From contig SAUG01000135.1 in NCBI GenBank assembly GCA_011316305.1, positions 103,344-167,343 on the forward strand: DNA of 64,000 nt. Reading direction: 5' to 3'. The DNA is from Rusavskia elegans. Taxonomy: Eukaryota; Ascomycota; Lecanoromycetes; Teloschistales; Teloschistaceae. Shown here piece after piece: positions 24,601 to 34,876 of this stretch. The translations under genes were made by a program, and so were the position numbers. The notes under the pieces were generated by a model that did not search any database, was not told the origin of the DNA, and saw only the letters and a list, made by a program, of their open reading frames with translations. How positions within the stretch are numbered: position 1 is the stretch's first letter; the number at the start of each line of letters is the position of its first letter.

Positions 24601-27600
24601 TAGCACTTCCAGACTTTGTTCAAAATGAGATCGACGGACCATCCATCGTAAAGCGCATGGTGGATAGTCCACACGAAGAAGATTCCCTCCGGTTCTTGCA
24701 CGATAGCATAGCCGGAAAGACTAGCTCCATTGTAGAGCGGTACTTCTTTGGTTGCGTCTTGTCGTTTTCGAAGATCAGCCCACTCGATACGCTCGTCGAC
24801 GACCACCTGAAGGAAGCCTAACTCATCTGTGTAAACGATTCGGGTCCGCAAGACCGGTTCAGCAGCAACGACGGCATTCCAAGCTTTCTTGAATCGTCGT
24901 ACATCGATGGACGACAAGGAGTACACCGTTTGAGCGACGTAAGCCCCAGACTGCTTGCTGCTCAATGCCATCAAGCCTTCCTGCATGTTTGTACACGGGT
25001 ATATATCCTCAACATCCATGGCATCAATCTTGCATAACTTCGATACCTCTTCAACCATCTTCTCGTTGGGCACACCGGCCGGTAGCAACTCAAACGGCTC
25101 AGGACCGGAAGTGAGCGGATCGGTCTTTGCTATATTTGTGAGGCATGCATTCTTGCACATCTCTGCTAGTGTGGCATTTTGGAAGATGTCCGCTACAGTA
25201 AGATTGATGCCTTTGGATCTTGCTGCAGTCACCAGGCGGATCGCTGCGATAGAATCGCCGCCCATGCGGAAGAATTGAGCATTCATCCCAATCGCACCTG
25301 GAGCAAGGTTCAATATCGATTCCCATAAAGAAGCCAGCGTTTTCTCTGTCTCTGTAGATGGTTCCTGCCCACCACTGCTGCCCGAAAGCCGGAACATTGC
25401 AATTTGACTTTCAGTCATCGAACTTGCCATAAGGCGCAGTTGCTTCCTATCAAGCTTGCCGGAGCTTGAGAGTGGTAATCTTGCGCAGGGGATGTACATT
25501 GAAGGAACCATATGTTTCGGAAGAGCTTTGGCGAGGGAAGACTCCAGGTGCTTGAATGTAGCAAGAAGCATTGCGGAGACTGGGAGCAGCCCGGTTGCGG
25601 ATGCACCATACGCCTGTGGGCAAACGAAAACTGCGAGAGCTTTCGAGCTTTCTCCACCGGTACCAGGCGTGATCAGTTCAACAGCAAAACGCCAATCCGT
25701 TGGGAGATGGACACCGACATGGTACTCGATCTCTCCGAGCTCGATTCGTTGGCCGTGAAGCTTGACCTGCTGGTCTTTCCGACCAATATAGCACAGTGTG
25801 CCATCGGAGTTATAACGCATGAGATCCCCAGTCTTGTACATACGTCGCTGGTCAAGGGGCAGGCTACCGCCGTGTTGATCCAGGGTCCATCTCGGATTCT
25901 CAACGAAAGCCTTTGCGGTTTTCTCCGGATCATTGAGGTATCCTCTGGCGAGTATCGGGCCTTCGATGAGCAGTTCCCCCTCGCGACCGATGGGAACCAG
26001 ACGGTTATGATCCGCAGGATCGACGAGCCACGACACGCTCCCTATCGCACGGCCAATACTCGTCGGCTCACTTGACCTGTGTATGTCTTTCCTGTGAGTC
26101 GAGTTAATACAACACTCCGAGGGTCCGTAGCATGTCTGAATGTCAACTCTGTCACCCCAGACTTCGAGGACAGTCTTTGTCATGGGCTCTCCACCCATAG
26201 CAAGAGTCTTGAGAGACGGCATCTCAGAAGGATTTTGGTAGGTTGCCACAGTCGGGGTCAAGGCCATCCAATTAGCCTGAAGCCTTTGGACTGCACCTGC
26301 TAGGTCATTCATTCGCTCGTGTTCGGAAAGCACGCAGACCGTACCGCCTCGTGTGAGGGTAGTGAAGATGTCCTGTATGCTGGTATCAAACGTGTAGCTG
26401 GCGAATTGCAAAGTCCTAGTCTCTGGACCAAATCCCAAAGCAGAACCGTGAGCCTCAAAGCTAGTTACCAGGGCGTCATGTTGTAGAACAACACCTTTGG
26501 GCCTGCCAGTGCTACCGCTGGTGTAGACGATCGAGCAGGAGTTGTTTGGCTGAACGAACGCAGACGAACTACGCTTCATTGAGGCCAAGGAGTCGATGAA
26601 AACTTGATCGATAGACACCACGTGGAGACCCATGCCGTCGAACATTCCACTATAGCATGGTGAGGTCAAAACAATCTTAGTTTTGGTATCCTCAATGCGC
26701 AGCTTAAGGGCCTCAAGCGGACTCATCGGGTCCAGTGAGACATAGGCTCCGCCGGCTTGTAGGACACCCAGCATAGCGACAATTGCGTATGCTGACTTTT
26801 CGAAACACAGGCACACGAAAGATTCGGGGCGGACACCATACAGGCTGAGGTAGCTTGCAAGCCTACCAGCAGATACATCAAGCTCCTCGTAAGTGAAGTC
26901 GGCATCCCAGCCCCGGATTGCCTGAGCTGAGGGGCGAAGCGCTGTCCGCTCTGCAACCATTTCATGAACACATCTGTCGATGAGTTCAGGCATGTTGCTG
27001 TTCCACTTCAGAATCTGCTGATGGTCTGCATGGCTGATTGTTTGTAGCTGTCCAAGTCTGGACTCAGGGTGATCCATGATATTTTGCAGTGCCGATATCA
27101 GGGTATTCAGCACATTGGTTGCGTGACCGCTCGACATGCAATCGGTCCAGTAGCCTAGGCTTATGGCAGCCTTTTCATCCGACACTTCAATATTGATGCC
27201 CACGTTGTATTCCGTCGGATCGTAGTATGGAGTCCATTCATCGAACGAAATAGCGTGTCGCTTGTCATCAGGGGCAGGTGGGAGCTTTCGGTAGGATAAG
27301 GAGGTGTTGAATAGCGAAGTACCACCGAGGTCCAGTGAGTGGAGCACCTCGGAAAGTGCAGTATGGCGGTGAGTCTGGCCATTGGAGAGGTCTGCTTGGA
27401 CTTGCTGCATGATGCTTATGAGCGTTGCCTTGGGGTCGAGAACGACTCTGCAGACGAGCATGTTCACAAGGTAGCCTACGACGTTGTCGATACCTTCGAT
27501 TGCAGGGTCCCTGGTAGACATGAGGTAGCCGTAGCAAATATCAAGAGAGCCGGTGTAGCATTGAAGTGTCAAGGCCCATGCGGTATGAAAGATGTTGGCC

Positions 27601-30600
27601 ATAGTCACACCGTGAAGGTTGCAGAATGTTTGGAGTTCCTGGACGTTGGAGTACTCAATACGCTTCGAAAGGAGCTCCCGCTTACCTCCTACTGCATCGT
27701 TGAGTACGGGGAACGCGCAAGGTTCGATGTCTGCCAGATAGTTCTTCCAATAACCGACACCTACTTCATACGGCTGAGTCTGCAGAAACGAAATATAACT
27801 GCTGTACGGAGGCGCGGTTTCGGGCAAAACACCACCCTCGTACAGCGTCACGATTTCTTGGAAAATCATAGATATGGATGCTCCATCGGTAATGGTGTGA
27901 CTCATCTCCAAGTTGCAGAACACATTCCCTGTTGATGTCTCGCAAAGGGTAAGTCTGTGAGCGGGGACAGGAGCCCCATAGTCAAGGGGTGGTCGGGAGC
28001 TGATGGTTTGGCAAACGTCGGCATCTGAAGTGCATCTGAGGCGTAGGACATTTGCTTTTACACGCTTCAGCACAACCTGATCGTAGAGTGTGTTTTCTTC
28101 GCTGGGGCTGTCGACGAAGATGGTTCGTAGTGACGGGTGCCGGTTGACGACCTTCTGCCACGCATCCGCGATTTTGTTGCTTTCGACGACAAGGGCATCA
28201 TTTTGCTTCACTTTGTAGAGTCCTTCAAGCGCATAGAATCCCGCATCCCGCTTGGTACTTATGAGTAGCCCCTGCTGTATCTGTGAGCACCTGTACATCT
28301 CTTCAACATCACCTATATCTGAAATACCCAAGCTAGGAAGCCTGGACTCTAGTAGTTCTGTCAGCCTGTCATACGTCAGGGAAAGAAGGGGATAATCGCT
28401 CAACGTCGGTTGCCATGCCATCTGAGCCAGATTATGTGGCATGGACGTCAAAGTTTCTTGGCAGGTACTTATCCATGCTGTAATTTTTGGCTGATGTTTC
28501 ATAAGGCGGTTGAAGGTAAAGGAATACCGAAGCTTGCCCCGTGCAACAACAGCAGATATTTCAAAGAGCCCAAAGCGTGGTGTATCGAACCCAACATCGG
28601 ACTTTCCGCCTGCCCCTCGAGCTTCACCTGCCATCTCTTCAACAGGGAGGAGTAAGGCGTCTTCACGCTCAAGTTGTTGATAGATGCCAAGATAATTGAA
28701 TGTCAGTTCAAGAGGCCAATGGCGGCCAAATTTCTTAGCTCCTTTCGTTGTGAGCATGCGACTAGCGAAGTAGTTCCTCCCGTTTGCAGGAACAGAGCGG
28801 CGGTAGTCCTTCACCCGTCTCAAAACATCAACGAAGTCTGATGAGGCCGAGGCGAGAACATGAATTGGGTACATTGTAGTGAACCAGCCAACCGTCCGTG
28901 ACAAGTCAATCGATTCGTCCCAGATTTCCCTACCGTGGCCTTCATTGAAGATGGTCGGCGGTTCTCGATCGGTGAAAATGCGTGAGTATGAGAATATCAT
29001 TGCGGCAACCAACATGTCCACGGTGTCAGTTCGGAGCGCTTCATGGCTTTTGCCCGTTATCAAAGAAGTCGTGGCGGCATCAAGTTCGAACCCTCTGTAC
29101 TCAACATCGCCATATAGATTTGGCCGGTTGTCCATGCCCCAGTATGCATCACTTTGCTGTGGAACATCGACGGATGGTAGAACAGCGTTTGGTGACAGCG
29201 TGTGCGCATGCTCTACCTGCATACTGGACCATGCTTGGAAAGACAACGATGGTTCGGTCTCTGATGTGGGTTTCGGGTCAATCAGGAGATCCTCCATGTC
29301 TTGAAGGATAACTCGCCACGATACAAGATCAACCACGAGGTGGTGAGCGGTCATGAATAGCAACTGGTCACCGCCCTCGAGGTTGAAGACGTCCACTGCA
29401 AAGAGAGGTCCCTTGACGGCATCGAGTGATGCCTGAGTCTTCGATATAAGAGGAACAGCGTCTGCTTTTGAAGGTAACAAATGTTCGTTGAAACGATACG
29501 ACCCAGTAACGTCTGTTGTTATGCGCTGTTTCCATTCGTCGTCAGACTCCGAGAAGCGGAATCTTGCCCGTAACATAGAGTGCCGGTTGACGATAGTTTT
29601 AGTAGCATGTCGTACCATCGCCGGCTGGAACTTGCTGGCTAAGCGGACGAAGACGCTCTGATTGAAGTGGTCCTTACCGCGATTCGGGAGCTCGAAGAAG
29701 AGACTCTGAATAGGGGAGAGGTCAAAATCCTCCTCGATCTTCTCGACTTGCTTGAGGGTACGACCAACATCGCCGGCGAGGGTGGCTAGATGAGAGATGG
29801 ATTTCGCCCGCAAGATATCCTGAACCGTGATGCCGACACGTTCTTTCTTGCATTGACTCTGTACCATCATAGCAGATATTGAGTCGCCTCCCAAGCTCAG
29901 GAAGGACTGCTTCATGCCGATCTGGGTTGGGTTGAGATTCAAGACGTGACCCCAAATGAACCTCAGCCGGGTCTCTAGCGCGGTGGTCGGTTGGCCCTCG
30001 GTGTCTCGACTGCCAAATAATTGGGAATACTCAGTTTCGCTCAGGTTAGCTACCCAAGTCGACGTTGCTTTGCGGTCAAGCTTTCCGGACTGGAGCAGCG
30101 GTATGGCATCGACTACAAGCCAAAGGGAAGGTACCATATATGCTGGGAGTTGACAGGCAAGCCTCTCACGAGCCTGAGCAATCAGCGGCTGGGCTTGTTC
30201 TTGCTGGTTGCCATCAACCAATTGCGGGCTGTTGCCGTGAGCAAGGCGATCAGAAGCAGTCGCTGGTTGTAACGATAGCAACGCAACGAGACGCTGGCTG
30301 AGCGGTCCTGCATTGGGCAACATCACCATGGATTGCTGGATGACCGAGTCTTTTGCGAGGTGATGTTCGATTTCACCGAGTTCAATCCTTTGGCCATGTA
30401 ACTTCACCTGTGAATCCTTGCGGCCCACAAAGTACATCATACCAGTTTCTGTATGATAACGCACTAAATCACCGGACTTGTACATACGCCTCTCTCCTAG
30501 GCTACTGCCTGCTGTTCTTGCCCAATCTGGGTCTTCGATGAAGGACTGAGCTGTCCTTTCAGGATCGCCAAGGTAGCCCCTAGCTAGGGTGGGACCTTCC

Positions 30601-32388
30601 AGTACCAACTCAGCGGTACAGCCGGGTGGAACAAGACGGTTGTGGTTTGCAGGGTCTACAAGCCAGCATCGCACTCCGACGCCGCGGCCTATCATGGTAG
30701 GTTGCTTATTCGTGTTGACTTCGGTGTTTGCTGCCGCCACGACTGAACACTCCGCAGGGCCGTAGCCGTTGATGAGATTGACCTTGGACCAAGTCGACAT
30801 GTTCTCTTGAGTCATCGGTTCTCCTACGAGCAGTAGAGTTTTCAGACACGGGATATCTGCAGGTCTGAGGAAATTCGCTACCGAAGGAGTTATACCGGCC
30901 CAGTCCGCTCGAAACCGAACGATAGTCGCTGCGAGATCGTTGAGCCGGGACTTTTCGCTCGGAACACACGTTGTCGCTCCGATCATCAGAGGGGTGAGGG
31001 TCTCAATGATACATGCGTCAAACACATATGAGCCATATTGTAACATGCGTGAGTTGGCCTGTATGAACAGAGCGGATGCCTGAGCTTTGGCAGCAGATGC
31101 GTATGCACGATGCTCGACAGTTATGGCTTTAGGCTCGCCTGTGGAGCCAGACGTCCACATGACATAAGCGATGTTGTTAGTTGTTGCACGAATGGTCCTA
31201 TGCTTGAGAGGTTTCGCCAATTTGCTGAATGTCTTTGCTTCAATAGGAAGGACTTGATGGACAACAGAAGACAATTTTTCCGTGTACGTCGGCGAGCACA
31301 GAGCGATCTTAGCACCAAGCCTCGAGGCGAGCGCCTTCACTCGGGAGCCTGGTTGTGTAGCATCCAGCGGACAAAACCCACCACCGGCTTCCATGATAGC
31401 AAGCATGGCAACTGTCGCCCACACAGACTTATCGAAGCATATTGGGACTACGACATCTCCGCTGACTCCCAGATCGGACAATACTTGCGCCAAGCATTCG
31501 ACGTGATCCCATAACTCGCGGTAAGTCAGGGTCCCATCCCACGCGCATATTGCTTCGTGATCCGGCCTTCGTAGCGATTGCTCTCGGATTACATCGTGGA
31601 CGCATCTATTGACTTCCTCGCCCTGCGTCTGTGTCCATTGTTGTACCTGCTGCACATGCAAATCGCTCATATAATCCACCTCTTCCAGTGATGTGTCGGG
31701 CGACTGACTGAGAGTGTTGAGGGTTTTCTCCAGAGTCCACGCAAGGCTCTCAAGATAGCCGCGGGACACGTCTGTATTGCTTGCCGTGATATTGAGCCTT
31801 AGCGCGTCGGGCATGACCAATGCTGAGAGGATAACCCTAACCTGGAGCGATTGTTAGAACACTCTGGACCACCGAATGGCTATTACTCACCTCGGAATCA
31901 TTTGATCGCGTGCTTTGAACTCGGTCTTTCTTGGTGAATGAATCGGACGTGCCGTCTTCAATCCACACGGCAGTATTGGCACGCCGTTGCCGTGGATCTG
32001 TTGGTTGATTTGGTGAAGCTTGGCTTTCCAAAGATGGCTCATTCGGAGGCCGACTTGCTGTTGCTCGTGCAAGACAGGTTGTTAGAAGTTCATTGCCTTT
32101 GAAAACCAGCTGGAACAATGACTGGTGGCCGGCAGCTGGCTGCTCCGAGTCAATACCAATGGTGTGTCCGATATGGAAAAGTATCTCGTCTTGACCAGTG
32201 TAGCAACGGAGAACAAGTGCCCAGGCGGTGTAAAGAAGATCAGCGGCCACCGCCCTATCTTGCTGGTAGAGCTGGCGTAAGGTTTCGAGTTTGCCGGATG
32301 CTAATTCGACAGCAATGAGCTGCGATGTGGTTTTGGACTCCCCATCCAGCAAAGGGAGCCTGCAGAAAGAAGTCCCGAACGAAGACAT
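8525..32388 (-). CDS. Giant nonribosomal peptide synthetase, five A domains, about 7,918 aa
   Basis: Minus-strand exons are 32388-31891, 31841-11394 and 11335-8525. The introns (49 and 58 nt) are GT-AG and phase 0, and both splice inside C domains to restore family sequence. Approximate order: truncated C (1-190), A1-T1-E1, C2-A2-T2, C3-A3-T3-E3, C4-A4-T4, C5-A5-T5-E5, C6-T6-C7-T7*. T sites: LGGDSIS near 817, MGGDSIA 2361, LGGDSIS 3433, VGGDSVQ 4981, QGGDSLI 6074, LGGDSIL 7208; T7 is SGGDLIS (about 7798), lacking the acceptor Ser. E domains keep HHLxxDxVSW at about 1000, 3618 and 6269. C-domain HxxxDG motifs are all present. No TE or reductase follows; release is probably by C7. ATG 32388 is used because TGA lies two codons upstream. 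Expected product: a D-L-D-L-D peptide loaded at five sites. From memory, the size and tail recall the NPS4/AbNPS2-type synthetases; unverified. Confidence 0.95.
12610..17250 (-). other. NRPS module 5: C5-A5-T5-E5
   Basis: C5 has HHALYDG. A5 has FTSGSTGRPKG, NGYGPTE and pocket residues DVMFVGGVIK, differing from A3 at one position, so the two probably load the same or similar hydrophobic residue. One A-domain motif reads AREYL instead of ARGYL. T5 is QGGDSLI. E5 has HHLIIDVVSW and GWFT. Confidence 0.84.
17250..20600 (-). other. NRPS module 4: C4-A4-T4
   Basis: C4, again after an E domain, has SHAICDG. A4 has FTSGTTGLPKG, NAYGPSE and pocket residues DAMLVGAVIK (hydrophobic). Its A8 region reads SRKDTQIKLNG where the others have GRKD. 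T4 is VGGDSVQ. No E domain follows. Confidence 0.83.
20600..25090 (-). other. NRPS module 3: C3-A3-T3-E3
   Basis: C3 keeps the full HHALYDG. A3 has FTSGSTGKPKG and pocket residues DVAFVGGVIK (hydrophobic); its A10 motif is SGKLGRR rather than SGKLDRK. T3 is LGGDSIS. E3 has HHLVVDVVSW and VGWFT, predicting a D residue. Confidence 0.85.
25090..28420 (-). other. NRPS module 2: C2-A2-T2
   Basis: C2 follows an E domain and carries SHTITDG (first His replaced by Ser). A2 has YTSGSTGRPKG, a CYGPSEC motif and pocket residues DTQAAGCINK, the most unlike the others; polar Asn at position nine suggests a different side chain. T2 has MGGDSIA. There is no E domain, so an L residue is expected. Confidence 0.82.
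28420..31640 (-). other. NRPS module 1: A1-T1-E1
   Basis: A1 core motifs include WTSGSTGEPKA, NGYGPAE and SGKLDRK. The ten pocket residues read by hand against GrsA are DAIGLVGVVK. T1 has the acceptor Ser (LGGDSIS). E1 has HHLVVDLVSW, EGHGRE and VGWFT, so it should be active and yield a D residue. The substrate cannot be named from the code. Confidence 0.85.
31640..32388 (-). other. NRPS N-terminal truncated condensation domain (C*)
   Basis: This segment begins at the C-domain midpoint: CRLPLLDGE, then a helix reading AWALVLRCYTGQDEILF. The N-lobe with HHxxxDG is absent, so it should not catalyse condensation. A partial C domain before the first A domain is common in fungal starter modules. 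The 49-nt intron 31842-31890 lies inside it. Confidence 0.8.
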
Positions 32389-34876
32389 GGTTCAATGCAC
32401 TCGCGGTGTAAAATGGTGATATCTTTCGATTCTCATTCACGAGTGTCAACGAGACTTGAAGAGCGTAGCAGGATAAATTGGGATGTGCTGCTTCTTCTGG
32501 GGCTGGGGTACGAGCTTGATCTAGCTCTTGGAGGTGTATGGAAAGCTTTGGCCCAGACTCGGCAGGCCAATGGTGGGCTCTGAGCGCTGACTGCTCTCTT
32601 CGAAAGTCACGTAGACGGACATGGCAAGCGCTGGCGACCGACCCAAAAGCTCTGTCGATTGGGAACGGCAATCGATGTTGGATGAGAGGATCATTGCACC
32701 ACGTTTTCCGCAAGCTCGATCCACAGAGGTGGCGGCAGCTCCATCCCGACTGTCCCACGGCTCGAACATTTGGAACCGAGTACCGGTATCGTCAAAACTT
32801 AGACAAGCGACATCCGACGGGGGTGTCCATCGCTGACCGAGCCAAGATGGACGAAGGCTAGATTGGCGGCGAACCGGTCTCAACTGGTGATAGTGTTGTT
32901 TGTAGCAGCTGATGAGAGCTGATCAAGTGTGATCAGGTATGAAGAAGAGGCAGAAATGGCGTAGTTGGCGCCACCCTCAGCAGGACGATGCCGTTTGCAT
33001 AAGACTGGAAATGGCATTGAGAAGCGAGGTGAGGCTTGTGAGGTTCCCAAATAGTTGCGTGTGTTGCGGCTGGGGGAGTTGCTTGGCTACCAGGTACGTG
33101 CAGAGCGCATGCATGAGAGAAATTGACTGGCCCAAGATAGAGAAGGTTTACAAATCACGGTGGACTTGCGTGGCCGCCACGCAGGCGGCAATCCGGAGTT
33201 CACCCCGGACAGTTGCAGCAAACAAGTTTCCCTCAATAACGGGTCATTGTACAGGATGATGAATCGAAGGACGACTTACTTACTTTGGGTCGCAATGATT
33301 CCAAAGGGCACCTGGAGGAACAATGCGTTACGATAGAGTATGACAGCGGGCAAGAGCGAGGGTAGTAGCGACTAGACAGCCGGGGACAGGGATCCAGGAT
33401 TTTCATATCGACCCGACCGTTTGACGCATTTCTCTGTTCTCATCGAGTCACCCTCGGTTTACCGGTGGACGATGTCATCTGGTTTGCCGCTGCCTTCGGT
33501 TGGAGTCGTCGACTTTTGGGCATATCGCCCCAACACCACCATGAATTGAATCGAAGCATGTGGGAGGTTGTGGGGCCAATTTGAAATTTTGAAAATGATG
33601 AGTGCTGCTGAAGCTTGTCGTCTCAAGGGTGTTAGCGAGATTGCCTATTCGGGGTAGCGGTTCAAATAGAGTTTGCATTGGTCCTATTCTGGCCTAGTGT
33701 TCCCCGCTTGCCGCAAAACCGTTGGTGCCGCTGGCACATGGATCCCAAGATCGACATCCGACCCTGAAAGAAGGGTCCAATCATCAATGATAATAAATTC
33801 CACACTGGACTTCCATCCTCCCCTGATTACTATGCTCCGCATGACGATCCAGCCCCACCCAAACCTGGATGTGTGCTCTGCAATCTGGTTGATCCACGGC
33901 ACCTTCCAGCCGCATTTCTCTTGCAGACTGACTTGTCAACTTCATGTACAAAACATGATCCGTTCTAGACCCCTTGAGATCCGGACAGAAGTGGATGATC
34001 CTACTCCCTACTCACTACTGTGTATGGTCCATGAATCTTTTCGATTGTGCAACTCACCAACGCGGTTAAACACAAAACATGGCTTATTCGCGCGCCTATG
34101 ATTCCTGTTCCCCGGCCCCCGTCCTGAGTCTTACGGCCTTAGCAAGGGCTGCCAAACAACGGCACTGGTCATCGTCTAAAAAGGCATCCTGGATTGTTCG
34201 TTGGCATCGCGCCCCAAACGTTCCACCACGACCACGTAACCTTAAGGTGCCACCCTGATGTGGTAAGGCCTGCTCCAAATGAATCCTGCCCCGGCTGCCC
34301 ACAGGCTTGGGCCATTCGAATCGATCCTTCCCAGCAACCTCCGACCTGCATTGGGCTGTTCCCTGGCTACGCGAACCAGACTTCAATCCTACGATTTCTA
34401 CCTACTCATGACGCTGTCAAGCGACACGATGTAACACAGCTGCCGGCCTTCTTGCTCCTACCTACCTCTCGTTCGTGCTTGTGTGGCCATCGTCCAGCTT
34501 GGTCCACAAGCGCCACGCGATCATCACAGCCACCTTGATATGTAATGGTCGATGCATACATGTGGGGCCCTCCTGCATCTGCGGATGCTCATGTACGAGA
34601 CCACATGCGATCCAATGTGCTGGAAAATTCTATCTTGAGGAACCAGTCTGGCGACCTGGATTCGAGCACTCCCCGAGTCCCTCTGCCCTTGTAGTGAGAT
34701 CGTTCGTGATCGACTCTGCCTTGACCCAACATCGTTATTTGGAGGCAGTTTATTGTCCGGTATGCTTCGCCCTTGCATATGTTTGCACTCCACCTGGGTC
34801 TGAGCTCCTTGCTCGAATTTTTGAATGTTTGCCGAGGCCTTGTATACCATCTTACTCTATGAACAGGCGCATCATC
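32389..34876. promoter_or_regulatory. 2.5 kb divergent intergenic region between NRPS and ABC transporter genes
   Basis: The NRPS start (32388, minus) and the transporter start (34877, plus) face away from each other, so this region holds both promoters. No intact gene is evident; two minus-strand frames over 32400-32883 lack recognisable C-domain N-lobe motifs. A perfect dyad sits at 32919-32936. Confidence 0.6.
32919..32936. promoter_or_regulatory. Perfect inverted repeat CTGATCA-N4-TGATCAG
   Basis: Seven-base arms with a 4-nt spacer (AGTG), 531 bp upstream of the NRPS start codon. The geometry fits a site for a dimeric regulator, but I know of no factor with this site and assign none. Confidence 0.35.

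Noticed and set aside
32255..32883. Minus-strand frames upstream of the NRPS start, considered as the missing C-domain N-lobe
   Set aside because: No HHxxxDG or other C-domain motif is visible, the frames overlap exon 1 in the wrong phase, and no splice joins them in frame.
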